From Mucilaginibacter sp. (lineage in GTDB: Bacteria > Bacteroidota > Bacteroidia > Sphingobacteriales > Sphingobacteriaceae): DNA of 64,000 nt. Positions 1 to 8,547 of the stretch are shown in pieces; the stretch's first letter is position 1; every line of letters begins with the position of its first letter. The DNA lies in NCBI RefSeq assembly GCF_025362475.1, contig NZ_JANYGH010000023.1, positions 1 through 64,000 of the forward strand, written 5' to 3'. The notes below the pieces were generated by a model, which was not told where the DNA came from, ran no database searches, and was given only the letters and a program-made list of their open reading frames with translations. The position numbers were made by a program, and so were the translations under genes.

Positions 1-99
1 TTCCTGCCCATCTAAATACTCCTGGCAAACTTTGCGTTTAAATTCCTCACTGTACTGGCTTTGCCATTTACTCCCATAAATCTTTGAATATCTTTCCAT
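1..99 (-). CDS. IS3-type transposase OrfA, N-terminal fragment
   Basis: The 33 visible codons start at an ATG complementary to bases 97-99 and begin MERYSKIYGSKW, followed by QYSEEFKRKVCQEYLDG. The pattern Y(S/T)EEFKRKVxxEYLxG is typical of the first helix of the helix-turn-helix DNA-binding protein (OrfA) of IS3-family elements. The gene is cut by the window edge. A longer alternative frame over the same bases gives no recognisable protein and is taken as a shadow. Confidence 0.7.
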   Translation of the reverse strand, partial: MERYSKIYGSKWQSQYSEEFKRKVCQEYLDGQE

Positions 100-139
100 T
101 TTTGTTTACTGGTGTGTAAACCTATTTTAGGACAAGACA
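1..139 (-). mobile_element. Right end of an IS3-like insertion sequence (partial)
   Basis: A transposase N-terminus runs off the left edge on the minus strand (bases 1-99). Upstream of it, bases 112-139 read TGTGTAAACC...GGACAAGACA, which has the look of an IS3-family terminal inverted repeat. The element would therefore end near base 139. The other end lies outside the window, so the boundary and any target duplication cannot be tested here. Confidence 0.5.
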
Positions 140-200
140 GAAAGCTGAAACCATATAGGCCACGAGTTAGAACCTCGCGGCAGTTTGTTTTTTGCACAAA

Positions 201-230
201 AAAAGCCCGCTATTTGCATAACGGGCTTTT
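201..230 (-). terminator. Bidirectional hairpin terminator
   Basis: The arms AAAAGCCCG (201-209) and CGGGCTTTT (222-230) form a nine-base stem with a T-run on either strand. It lies 24 bases past the stop of the minus-strand FKBP gene and separates it from the IS end. Confidence 0.8.
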
Positions 231-253
231 CAAATATTATACGTTCGCCAAAA

Positions 254-751
254 TTAGTGAGCGTGGTGACCATCAGCGCCATGTGCATGGCCGTGTGATA
301 ATTCTTCTGGTGTGGCGGGGCGTACGTTGAGGATACTGCCTTTAAAATGCAATTCCTGGCCAGCCATAGGGTGGTTAAGGTCAACAATTACCGAATCTTC
401 GGCAATTGATACTACCTGTGCCTGGAAACGGTTGCCATTATTATCCTGTAAAGGTAAAATGCTGCCAATTTCAGGAACTTCAGTTCCCTGGAACATTTCT
501 TTAGGCAGGTTGGCTACTGCTTCTTCATCATATTCGCCGTAAGCATCCTGAGCTGACAGACGAAATTCATAAGCATCACCAGTTGATAGGGTACTTAAAT
601 TTTCTTCAAATTTGGGCAGCATCTGGCCGGCACCAAACAAAAAGGTTAAAGGTTGTTCTTGTGTGGCACTTTCCGTTAACGTTTCGGTACCATCCTGGTC
701 AACATACAAATCGTAAGTTAATGACACTACGTGCTGTGGTTCAATCTTCAT
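254..751 (-). CDS. FKBP-type peptidyl-prolyl cis-trans isomerase, SlyD-like
   Basis: This 165-residue cytoplasmic protein is a predicted prolyl isomerase and chaperone. It shows the SlyD order: an N-terminal FKBP strand (HVVSLTYDLYVDQDG), the FKBP signature around residues 40-52 (GAGQMLPKFEENL), an inserted chaperone flap with AYGEYDEEAVANLPKEMF, and the return segment VDLNHPMAGQELHFKG. The C-terminus is a short histidine-rich tail (HGHAHGADGHHAH) that could bind nickel or other metals, as in SlyD. There is no signal peptide. It stands alone, 26 bases downstream of the DUF255 gene on the same strand, so co-transcription is possible. Confidence 0.93.
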   Translation of the reverse strand: MKIEPQHVVSLTYDLYVDQDGTETLTESATQEQPLTFLFGAGQMLPKFEENLSTLSTGDAYEFRLSAQDAYGEYDEEAVANLPKEMFQGTEVPEIGSILPLQDNNGNRFQAQVVSIAEDSVIVDLNHPMAGQELHFKGSILNVRPATPEELSHGHAHGADGHHAH

Positions 752-777
752 TGTAAAGTATTTTTATAAATAAGCAA

Positions 778-2787
778 TCAAGCCTGCATTTGTTTTAATG
801 CGTCGGCCGTGTTATTAGCAGGTAATCCGCAGGTTTTATCTTTACAAACAAAAATTTGTGTTGATTTACCAAACTTATCCTGTAACAAAGGTAAACTTCC
901 TTTTGTACCTCCCAAGATTATTTTATTAGGGAAGTAATTATTTTCAAGTTCCTTTCTTACGGGTTCAGCTTCGGGGCCGGTTACTGCAACTTCATATATA
1001 CCAAAAACTTCATCAAGCAATAACATAGTCCAGTTTGAATAGGCCGTACCATATTTTGCCAACTGCGGCATAATGTTGCGTAACAGCTGTGCCGAAACCG
1101 CTGCATAACTTTCATCATCAAAAAGCAGGCCTAATTTTTTCAGAACACGTGCCATAGCCGAATTACTGGCCGGTGTAACACCATCCATAATTTCTGATTT
1201 GCGGGCTATCAGCTGTTCATCATTATCGGCGGTATAAAAGAAAATGCCGTTCTGCTCATCGTAATAATGGGTTATAGCGGTATCTGTAAGGGCTTTTGCC
1301 TGTTGCAGCCAATGCTCATCAAAGGTAACCTCGTAAGTGGCTATCAACCCATCAATAATGTTGGCATAATCATCCAAAAACGCTACCGGAATTTCTCCTG
1401 CCGTATTGCTATTGTAAACCCGTGATAGTCTGCCATTTTGACCTAATAGATTATCCAGGATGAAATTAGCATTCTTCAAAACAAGCTCCAGATACTCAGG
1501 TTTATCAAATGCCCGGTAAGCTTCACAAAGTCCTTTTAGCATCAAACCATTCCATGAGGCCAGTATCTTGTTATCCAAACCTGGTCTGATACGGTGACGA
1601 CGGGCTTCGAAAACTTTTTTGCGGGATGCTTTTACCTGCGATAGCAGATCATCAACTCCCAAACCCAATTTTTTGGACAATTGCTCATCAGTTTCCTTGC
1701 GGAACAATACATTTGACTGCTCCTCCTCCCAGTTGCCATCTTCTGTAATATGGTAGTAAATACAGAACAGGTCGGCATCATCGCCCAGGATCTCTTCTAT
1801 CTGTGTTTTAGTAAAAATATAAAACTTACCCTCTACGCCTTCGCTATCGGCATCAAGCGCCGAGTAAAAGCCAAGATCTGGCGAGGCCAATTCTTTAGTA
1901 GCAAAATGGATGATCTCATCAACTACCCTTTCGTAAAGCTCATCGGGCTGCCAGGTATAAGCCTCGGCATATAAACTAATGAGTTGGGCGTTATCATAAA
2001 GCATTTTCTCGAAATGCGGTACATGCCACCTGCCATCAACAGAATAACGGGCAAAACCGCCGCCTATATGATCATAAATTCCGCCATAGGCCATTTTATG
2101 CAGCGTGAGTTTTACCTGTTTGGCAATTTCCTCATCCTGCATCAAATGCGCGTAACGCATTAGCAGCAGCCAGTTATTGGGCATCGGAAATTTGGGCGCA
2201 TTCCCTGTACCGCCTTCGTATTTATCAAAATATCGTTTCCAGGTGTCGGCTATCAGCTTTAAATCGTCTTTAGTATGCGCAGGCTGTTCGGCTATAAATT
2301 GTACCGACTCATATTTCTGGATTCCCTCAGTTAATCGTACCGCATATTCTTCGGCTTCTTCTGGTTTTTGTTTGTAGAAATCGGCCAGGTTAAAGAGCAG
2401 CGATGTCCAGTCGTTTTTACGAAAGTAAGTGCCGCCATAAATGGGTCTTTGATCTGGCAGGCAGATACAGTTTAGCGGCCAGCCGCCACGGCCACTCATC
2501 AGCTGCACGGCGCTCATGTATATCTGGTCTACATCGGGGCGCTCTTCCCTATCCACCTTAATACAAACAAAATATTCGTTCATTACGGTGGCCACGGCTT
2601 CGTCCTCAAAGCTTTCGTGCTCCATTACGTGGCACCAGTGGCAGGCGGAATAACCAATACTCACCAATATCAGCTTGTTTTCGGCTTTAGCCTTATCAAG
2701 TGCCTCTTTACCCCATGGGTACCAGTTTACAGGATTATTGGCGTGCTGCAATAAATATGGGGATGTGGAATTTGCCAGTTTGTTCAT
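778..2787 (-). CDS. DUF255 thioredoxin domain-containing protein (YyaL/SSP411 family)
   Basis: This 669-residue protein begins with the family signature [17 protein letters not shown] and a thioredoxin-like fold whose active site is C49-H-W-C52 ([15 protein letters not shown]). The rest is a six-hairpin-like helical domain related to N-acylglucosamine epimerases (for example the stretch [15 protein letters not shown]). The length is usual for the family. The exact reaction is not established for bacterial members; a redox or sugar-related role is inferred from the folds. There is no signal peptide, so it is probably cytoplasmic. Confidence 0.92.
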   Translation of the reverse strand: MNKLANSTSPYLLQHANNPVNWYPWGKEALDKAKAENKLILVSIGYSACHWCHVMEHESFEDEAVATVMNEYFVCIKVDREERPDVDQIYMSAVQLMSGRGGWPLNCICLPDQRPIYGGTYFRKNDWTSLLFNLADFYKQKPEEAEEYAVRLTEGIQKYESVQFIAEQPAHTKDDLKLIADTWKRYFDKYEGGTGNAPKFPMPNNWLLLMRYAHLMQDEEIAKQVKLTLHKMAYGGIYDHIGGGFARYSVDGRWHVPHFEKMLYDNAQLISLYAEAYTWQPDELYERVVDEIIHFATKELASPDLGFYSALDADSEGVEGKFYIFTKTQIEEILGDDADLFCIYYHITEDGNWEEEQSNVLFRKETDEQLSKKLGLGVDDLLSQVKASRKKVFEARRHRIRPGLDNKILASWNGLMLKGLCEAYRAFDKPEYLELVLKNANFILDNLLGQNGRLSRVYNSNTAGEIPVAFLDDYANIIDGLIATYEVTFDEHWLQQAKALTDTAITHYYDEQNGIFFYTADNDEQLIARKSEIMDGVTPASNSAMARVLKKLGLLFDDESYAAVSAQLLRNIMPQLAKYGTAYSNWTMLLLDEVFGIYEVAVTGPEAEPVRKELENNYFPNKIILGGTKGSLPLLQDKFGKSTQIFVCKDKTCGLPANNTADALKQMQA

Positions 2788-3048
2788 GGTAAATAGGTAT
2801 CAAAGTTTTGCAAATGCGAATATAAATGTACCTACAGGTTAAATAGGTTTTAATTTGAAAAGTTTTATCCCACAGTGTTATTGCATGGCGCAGGCCGGGG
2901 TCGGTCTACCCTCGCAATGCCCGCGTCGCCCGGTAACATTACCATTACAACTTCGCCAATCAACCACAATCACAGCACTATAAGCGCTCCCGTTACCAAT
3001 TTCACAAATTATTTCCCTTTCTTTGCGCCTTTATTATCAAATTCAAAA

Positions 3049-5010
3049 ATGCGCTATTTTAAACTGATCAACATTTTAGGCGCCTTTGGCTTATTTGCAA
3101 TGGCAAACCCGGCATCGGCACAAACAGACTCTATAAAGTATGACCACCAGGACCTTTTTGGCCCTATCACCTGGCCGGTTACCGGGCAGGGAACACGATC
3201 AAACAGCGGCAAGCCTTCGCCAACCTATTGGCAAAACCGTGCCGATTACCAGATCAAAGCTGCTCTTAACGAAGGCAAGGACACTACCATCACCGGCGAA
3301 GTGACTATTACCTACACCAATAACAGCCCCGATCAACTGGATTACTTGTGGTTACAACTGGACCAAAACCTATTTAAACCCGATTCTCGCGGCGCTGCCG
3401 TTACCCCGGTTACCGGCGATCGTTTTGATGTGCGTGGCTTTAGCCGCGGAGGCTATCATATAGGCTCGGTTGATGTTACTTACAAAGGTCAAACCTATAA
3501 AGTTATTCCTGTAATTACTGATGCCCGCATGCAGTTACGCCTAAACGCGCCAATGGATGGCAAAGGCGAAAAAATACAGGTTAAGATCAACTATGATTTT
3601 GCTATCCCTTTTTATGGTGCCGACCGCATGGGCCGCAAAAAGTTTAAACAAGGCTACGTTTACGAAATTGCCCAATGGTACCCACGCATGTGCGTTTATG
3701 ATGATGTGGAAGGCTGGAACACCCTACCCTACATGGGCCTGGGCGAGTTTTATTGCGAATACGGCGATTTTGATTATTACATAACCGCACCTGCCAATAT
3801 GGTGGTTGTAGGATCGGGCGATTTGCAAAACCCTGAAGAGGTTTTATCACCGGCGCAATTGAGCCGTTTGGCTGATGCCAAAACCAGCGATAAAACTGTA
3901 ATGCTGATTAAAGAAAACGAAGTTGGCAAATCATCAACCCGTCCGTTTAAAGGTACTTTAACCTGGCATTATAAAATGGAGAATAGCCGCGATGTGGCAT
4001 TTGGCGCGTCGAACGCGTTTATATGGGATGCCGCTAAGGTTAATTTCCCATCGGGCCGTAAAGGTATTGCCATGTCTGCCTACCCTGTGGAGAGTGCCGG
4101 CGTAGATAGCTGGGGCCGCTCAACCGAGTACCTGAAAAACAGCATGGAAATTTACTCAAAAGCTTATTTTGAATATCCATGGAACTCTGCTGTAAACGTA
4201 TCTGGCGTTGCCCTGGGTATGGAGTATCCGGGCGCTATATTTTGCCTGAGCAATTTAAAGAAAGGACAACTTTGGGGCGATGTTACGCACGAAATAGGTC
4301 ACAACTGGTTCCCGATGATAGTGGGCTCAAACGAGCGTAAATATATGTGGATGGATGAAGGCTTTAACACTTTCATCAATGAATATGCCTCACAGCAATT
4401 TAATAAAGGCGAGTATAACGATACCACCAAAATGGCTCAGCGCATTTTAGGAATGTTCCGCAACAGCAAAGATCCACTGATGACTGCTCCGGAAGCTATT
4501 GGTTTGAACGATTATGGACAGTATTATGTAAAAACCGCTTTGGGTATGGATATGCTGCGCAATGTGGTATTAGGACCAGAGCGTTTTGACTATGCGTTCC
4601 ATGAATATATCAAGAACTGGGCATTTAAACACCCACTACCAGCCGACCTTTTCCGTGCCATGAATGATGCCAGCGGCGAAGATCTTAACTGGTTTTGGAA
4701 AGCTTGGTTTACTACTACATGGAAGCTTGATCAGGCTATAAGCAACGTTAAATACATAGATGATAATGCGGCAAACGGCGCGCTGATCACTATTACCAAT
4801 AACGAAAAAATGGCTATGCCTGTTGATTTGAAAATTACCCAGGCTAACGGTAAAACCGAAACTTTACATTTACCTGTAAACGTTTGGCAACGCGGCGGTG
4901 TGTGGACGTTTAAATATCCGTCAACCTCCACAATAAAATCAATGGTGATTGATCCTAATCACGAACTGCCCGATGTTAACTTGAAAAACAACGTTTACTA
5001 CGGCGAGTAA
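3049..5010 (+). CDS. M1 family metallopeptidase, exported
   Basis: This is a zinc aminopeptidase-type enzyme of 653 residues. The open frame extends upstream to a GTG at 2875, but the ATG at 3049 is preferred because it begins a clear signal peptide ([20 protein letters not shown]...ASA). The zinc site is HEIGH at residues 414-418 with the distal glutamate E437 (WMDEGFN), giving the exact HEXXH-18-E spacing of M1. The substrate-recognition strand appears as GMEYPG. The C-terminus carries a beta domain. It probably acts in the periplasm on peptides. A rho-independent terminator follows. Confidence 0.93.
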   Translation: MRYFKLINILGAFGLFAMANPASAQTDSIKYDHQDLFGPITWPVTGQGTRSNSGKPSPTYWQNRADYQIKAALNEGKDTTITGEVTITYTNNSPDQLDYLWLQLDQNLFKPDSRGAAVTPVTGDRFDVRGFSRGGYHIGSVDVTYKGQTYKVIPVITDARMQLRLNAPMDGKGEKIQVKINYDFAIPFYGADRMGRKKFKQGYVYEIAQWYPRMCVYDDVEGWNTLPYMGLGEFYCEYGDFDYYITAPANMVVVGSGDLQNPEEVLSPAQLSRLADAKTSDKTVMLIKENEVGKSSTRPFKGTLTWHYKMENSRDVAFGASNAFIWDAAKVNFPSGRKGIAMSAYPVESAGVDSWGRSTEYLKNSMEIYSKAYFEYPWNSAVNVSGVALGMEYPGAIFCLSNLKKGQLWGDVTHEIGHNWFPMIVGSNERKYMWMDEGFNTFINEYASQQFNKGEYNDTTKMAQRILGMFRNSKDPLMTAPEAIGLNDYGQYYVKTALGMDMLRNVVLGPERFDYAFHEYIKNWAFKHPLPADLFRAMNDASGEDLNWFWKAWFTTTWKLDQAISNVKYIDDNAANGALITITNNEKMAMPVDLKITQANGKTETLHLPVNVWQRGGVWTFKYPSTSTIKSMVIDPNHELPDVNLKNNVYYGE

Positions 5011-5057
5011 TTCTAATTAGTGAATTGCTGATTTAGTGAATTGCTTTTGGGCATTTT

Positions 5058-5093
5058 AAATAGCGATGGGTTAAGGCTCATCGCTATTTTTTT
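5058..5093 (+). terminator. Intrinsic terminator of the M1 peptidase gene
   Basis: The stem AAATAGCGATG / CATCGCTATTT with a ten-base loop is followed by seven T residues, 47 bases after the stop codon at 5010. Confidence 0.85.
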
Positions 5094-5200
5094 GTGATAT
5101 CAATTCGTTCTTTTGGCGAGAGGTGTTATACGTACTAAAGTCATGGAATTGAATTTCATTCATCCGGGCAACCAGCTCTCCAAACTATCTTTTCATTAAA

Positions 5201-5336
5201 GGGCCATCGGCCCGGATCATGTTGTAACAACGGGTTAAAACCCGTTGCCATGGGCAGAGCGAATATACAAGTCAAACCTACCTCTTGTTCAACGGGTTAA
5301 AACCCGTTGTTACAATATTCGTCGAGGCGATGCCTC
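5201..5336. repeat. REP-like hairpin array, left of the Y1 transposase
   Basis: The array contains GGGCC-ATC-GGCCC (5201-5213), two copies of CAACGGGTTAAAACCCGTTG (5228-5247 and 5290-5309) and GAGGC-GAT-GCCTC (5324-5336). Each is a short stem with a two- or three-base loop. The same hairpin types recur to the right of the transposase gene, which ties the arrays to that gene. Confidence 0.8.
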
Positions 5337-5362
5337 TATTACTAATAGGTATGGGCGAATAG

Positions 5363-5824
5363 CTATATCAAGTCCTGAAAAATATACTGCTCATCAAATT
5401 CGACGTTGAATTTTTTTAAAAAATCTAAATACTCATCTCTGAACGTTTGCTTTTTATGATGTTCTTCCTGCTTTTGAATGTATTTATAAACCTTATCAAT
5501 CTGCGAATGGCTGTATGAAAATACGCCATAGCCTTCCTGCCATTCAAAACGCTCGGAGGTTAACGAGTGATCATTAATATATTTGGACGATTTTGCTTTT
5601 ACGGTTTTCATTAATTCAGAAACGGAAACCACCGGTTTTAACCCGATAAAACAATGCACATGATCTTCCACTCCATTTACAATAATGGTTTTGCAATTAG
5701 CTTCACTGATTAAATTACCAATTACACCAAAGAATTTTTCCTTCCACTCTTTTTCAATTATCGCCTGGCGGTATTTAACTGCAAAAACTGTTTGAATGTA
5801 AATTTGATGGTAAGTATTTGCCAT
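5363..5824 (-). CDS. Y1 (IS200/IS605-type) transposase, REP-associated
   Basis: This 153-residue protein has the HUH single-tyrosine transposase fold: the metal-binding HVH triad in VEDHVHCFIGL, and a C-terminal helix KVYKYIQKQEEHHKKQ carrying the candidate nucleophilic tyrosine. IS200-type enzymes cut and join single-stranded DNA at hairpins. There is no tnpB partner. The gene is flanked on both sides by dense arrays of short palindromes, which is the arrangement expected for a REP-associated tyrosine transposase (RAYT) acting on chromosomal repeats; that role is inference. The start fits an ATG followed by ANTYHQIYIQTVFAVKYR, a typical N-terminus of the family. Confidence 0.88.
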   Translation of the reverse strand: MANTYHQIYIQTVFAVKYRQAIIEKEWKEKFFGVIGNLISEANCKTIIVNGVEDHVHCFIGLKPVVSVSELMKTVKAKSSKYINDHSLTSERFEWQEGYGVFSYSHSQIDKVYKYIQKQEEHHKKQTFRDEYLDFLKKFNVEFDEQYIFQDLI

Positions 5825-5867
5825 TTTTTGGGGTTAAATCATTAATAGTTTTTTGTTTATACAAGTC

Positions 5868-6180
5868 GAACCTACGGTTCTTATTGGTATCCTTCACGTC
5901 TCTTCAACGGATTAAAATCCGTTGTTACAATATCTGTCGAGGCGATGCCTCTGTTTCATTCGCTTAATTATCTTTTCATTAAAAGTGCCATCGGCACGAT
6001 ACATTTTGTAACAACGGGTTTTAACCCGTTGCCTGTAAGCCTACCATAAATCAAAAGTGCCATCGGCACGGACAATATTAATAATTTATACAAACCGAAC
6101 CTAGGGTTCTTATTGCTATTCTTCACCTCATTTCAACGGATTAAAATCCGTTGTTACAATATTTGTCGAGGCGATGCCTC
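5868..6180. repeat. REP-like hairpin array, right of the Y1 transposase
   Basis: A composite unit occurs twice: GAACC-TAC-GGTTC (5868-5880) or GAACC-TAG-GGTTC (6097-6109), then CAACGGATTAAAATCCGTTG (5905-5924, 6134-6153), then GAGGC-GAT-GCCTC (5939-5951, 6168-6180). Between them lie GTGCC-ATC-GGCAC (5985-5997, 6057-6069) and CAACGGGTTTTAACCCGTTG (6012-6031). Arm changes are compensated (GGG/CCC against GGA/TCC), which points to selection on the hairpins. Confidence 0.82.
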
Positions 6181-6273
6181 TGACTCTTTCACTTAAATGG
6201 TTAGTTTTAATAGACACTCTCATATCAATTTGCTCTCTCTTTAATAAACATATATTTTTTAATCAAAACATTA

Positions 6274-6291
6274 ATCGTAATATTGCAATAT
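6274..6291. promoter_or_regulatory. Candidate ArsR-type operator
   Basis: ATCGTAATATTGCAAT (6274-6289) is an imperfect palindrome centred on AATATT, and overlaps the perfect palindrome ATATTGCAATAT (6280-6291). It resembles operators of ArsR/SmtB repressors and lies 77 bases upstream of the arsenite exporter. No arsR gene is present in the window, so a repressor would have to act in trans. Confidence 0.4.
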
Positions 6292-6367
6292 AATAGTTTA
6301 AAGAAGAGAGAATCTTATCGAAGGTCAAAACAAACTTCACATTAAAACACGAATTATACTTTAATAT

Positions 6368-7453
6368 ATGGCAGCAAATAACTGTGCCCCGGTGGCCGAA
6401 CGAAAACAATTAAGTTTTCTTGACCGATACCTTACTTTGTGGATCTTCCTTGCTATGGCTATTGGAGTAGCGGTAGGCTATTTTATTCCATCATCATCTG
6501 GCTTTATAAATTCTTTTTCCAGCGGAACTACCAATATCCCCCTGGCAATAGGCCTAATCCTGATGATGTACCCTCCGCTTGCCAAAGTGAGATACGAGAA
6601 TATGGGCGAAGTATTTAAGGATACAAAAGTATTGAGCGCATCCCTGGTATTAAACTGGGTAATTGGTCCTATCCTGATGTTTATATTAGCGATAACGCTT
6701 TTACGTGATCATCCCGCTTATATGGTAGGTTTAATTTTGATAGGCCTTGCGCGCTGTATTGCGATGGTGGTGGTATGGAACGAATTGGCAGAGGGCAACC
6801 GTGAATATGCAGCCGGGTTAATTGCCTTAAACAGTATTTTCCAGGTATTGCTTTACAGCGTTTATGCTTATGTATTTATAACCGTTTTGCCGCCTCTTTT
6901 TGGCTTGAAAGGATTAGCCGTTAATATAACCATATCTGAAATTGCAAAAAGCGTTGGTATTTACCTCGGTATCCCTTTTGCAGCGGGTATTATCAGCAGA
7001 TATGCTTTAATTAAAATTAAGGGAGAGCAATGGTTCCAAACTAAATATGTCCCTTTTATTTCTCCGATAACCTTAATTGCCTTGCTGTTTACCATTGTGG
7101 TAATGTTCAGTTTAAAAGGTAACTTAATTGTTCAAATCCCTTTTGATGTACTGCGTATTGCTATACCGTTGGTAATTTACTTTACCATCATGTTCATCTT
7201 GAGTTTCTTTATCGGTAAATCGTTTGGTGCCGATTACTCCAAAAGTACTTCTATTGCATTCACGGCCACCGGGAACAACTTTGAATTAGCTATTGCAGTA
7301 GCCATTGGCGTTTTTGGTATTAATTCGGGAGAAGCCTTTGCAGGGGTTATTGGCCCCTTAGTAGAAGTACCTGCATTGATCGCTTTGGTTAACCTTGCTT
7401 TTTATTTCCGAAAAAAATATTATACCTCTAAAACTCAAACTGCAGTACAATAA
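6368..7453 (+). CDS. arsB: ACR3 family arsenite efflux transporter
   Basis: This 361-residue inner-membrane protein has about ten hydrophobic segments. It carries the ACR3 signatures [16 protein letters not shown] (about residues 62-77) and GLARCIAMV with the conserved transport cysteine C130, and a later conserved patch [19 protein letters not shown]3 carriers export arsenite (and sometimes antimonite) using the proton gradient. The stop overlaps the next start (TAATG), so the two genes are probably translationally coupled. No ArsR, ArsC or ArsM is in the window; the usual cassette is reduced. Confidence 0.93.
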   Translation: MAANNCAPVAERKQLSFLDRYLTLWIFLAMAIGVAVGYFIPSSSGFINSFSSGTTNIPLAIGLILMMYPPLAKVRYENMGEVFKDTKVLSASLVLNWVIGPILMFILAITLLRDHPAYMVGLILIGLARCIAMVVVWNELAEGNREYAAGLIALNSIFQVLLYSVYAYVFITVLPPLFGLKGLAVNITISEIAKSVGIYLGIPFAAGIISRYALIKIKGEQWFQTKYVPFISPITLIALLFTIVVMFSLKGNLIVQIPFDVLRIAIPLVIYFTIMFILSFFIGKSFGADYSKSTSIAFTATGNNFELAIAVAIGVFGINSGEAFAGVIGPLVEVPALIALVNLAFYFRKKYYTSKTQTAVQ

Positions 7454-8190
7454 TGAGAATTGCCCTTTTTTCGGATATTCACGCAAATCTGCCAGCGTTG
7501 GAGGCATTCTTCGCCGATGTAGCAACCAGGAATACTGATGCCATTTATTGCCTTGGCGATCTGGTTGGTTACAACATTTGGCCTAACGAGGTAATTGCCG
7601 AAATCCGTAAACGAGGTATCGCTACCCTCGCCGGTAATCATGATCTGAAAGTGAAGAAATTGGTTACCACCGATCAAACCCTTGGTGAACCAGGAAAAAC
7701 CTATGCCTATCATTTGATTGATGAGGCAGGTCGTCAGTATCTATCAACCCTGCCTGCACATATTCGCCTTGAATTTAAAATGATAGATGAGGCCGTAAAT
7801 ATTGTACTGGCACATGGCAGTACAAGGAGTGTTGACGAATACGTTTTGGAAGATTTGGATGAAACCTATGTACTTGAAATGATGGCAGAAGCGAATGCCG
7901 ATATCCTGTGTATCGGTCATTCGCATAAACCTTATCATCGTATCCTCAAAGTCGGCAACCAACAATTCAGGCATGTTATCAATATAGGCTCTGTAGGCAA
8001 ACCAAAAGATGGCAACCCAGCCGGATGCTATGTAATATTAAATCTGGATATGACCAGTTCGATAACTGACAGGGATAGTATTACAGTGGAGTTTATAAGA
8101 GTTGCTTACGATGTTGAACAAGCAGCAATGGCAATTGAACAAAGCTTATTACCCGATGAATTTGCCGATCGGTTAAGAAAGGCCTATTAA
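7453..8190 (+). CDS. Metallophosphoesterase family protein (YfcE/MJ0936-like)
   Basis: This 245-residue cytoplasmic protein has all core motifs of the calcineurin-like fold: DIHANLPALEAF (D-x-H), GDLVGYN (GD), GNHD, AHGS and GHSH near residue 158. The compact size fits phosphodiesterases of the YfcE type. The start overlaps the stop of the ACR3 gene by one base, so it is the second gene of an arsenite-resistance operon. Its link to arsenic is inferred from that coupling only; the substrate is unknown. Confidence 0.9.
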   Translation: MRIALFSDIHANLPALEAFFADVATRNTDAIYCLGDLVGYNIWPNEVIAEIRKRGIATLAGNHDLKVKKLVTTDQTLGEPGKTYAYHLIDEAGRQYLSTLPAHIRLEFKMIDEAVNIVLAHGSTRSVDEYVLEDLDETYVLEMMAEANADILCIGHSHKPYHRILKVGNQQFRHVINIGSVGKPKDGNPAGCYVILNLDMTSSITDRDSITVEFIRVAYDVEQAAMAIEQSLLPDEFADRLRKAY

Positions 8191-8235
8191 AACAACTTTC
8201 TATATAAATTCCACTGATAGCTTTGGTTTGTTTTA

Positions 8236-8526
8236 TTAATCCCCCACAATAAATAATCCTTCTTTTACTCCTGTCAACTTATCCAATAGTGTTACACGCG
8301 AGACATTTTTATCCCTGACCATATCTAAGCTTTTATTAATTTTTGATAGGAGTAGTTCGATAAACTCCTGATGGATTCGTGTTGTTCCATAGGGATCTAT
8401 ATAGATTCCTGTCAGTCTTTTAAATTCAATCAGTATTTCTTCTATTTCCACAAGTTCCTGCTCATCTATTTGAAACAGTAAATATTGATGACGAACATCA
8501 ACTAAGTGATAACAATCTAAAGCCAT
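8236..8526 (-). CDS. Hypothetical protein, 96 residues
   Basis: No family is recognised. The protein is mostly charged helix (EQELVEIEEILIEFKRL and QEFIELLLSKINKSLDMVRD), has no signal peptide or membrane segment, and is convergent with the phosphoesterase gene. It sits 21 bases upstream of nothing on its own strand and 21 bases downstream of... no shared operon is evident: the M28 gene reads the same way but ends at its right. Codon use looks normal, and the frame is uninterrupted. Confidence 0.55.
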   Translation of the reverse strand: MALDCYHLVDVRHQYLLFQIDEQELVEIEEILIEFKRLTGIYIDPYGTTRIHQEFIELLLSKINKSLDMVRDKNVSRVTLLDKLTGVKEGLFIVGD

Positions 8527-8547
8527 TAGTAAGTATGCTAAATTTCC

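Noticed and set aside
5201..6180. CRISPR array
   Set aside because: Repeats are short hairpins of several types without regular spacers, and no cas genes are present.
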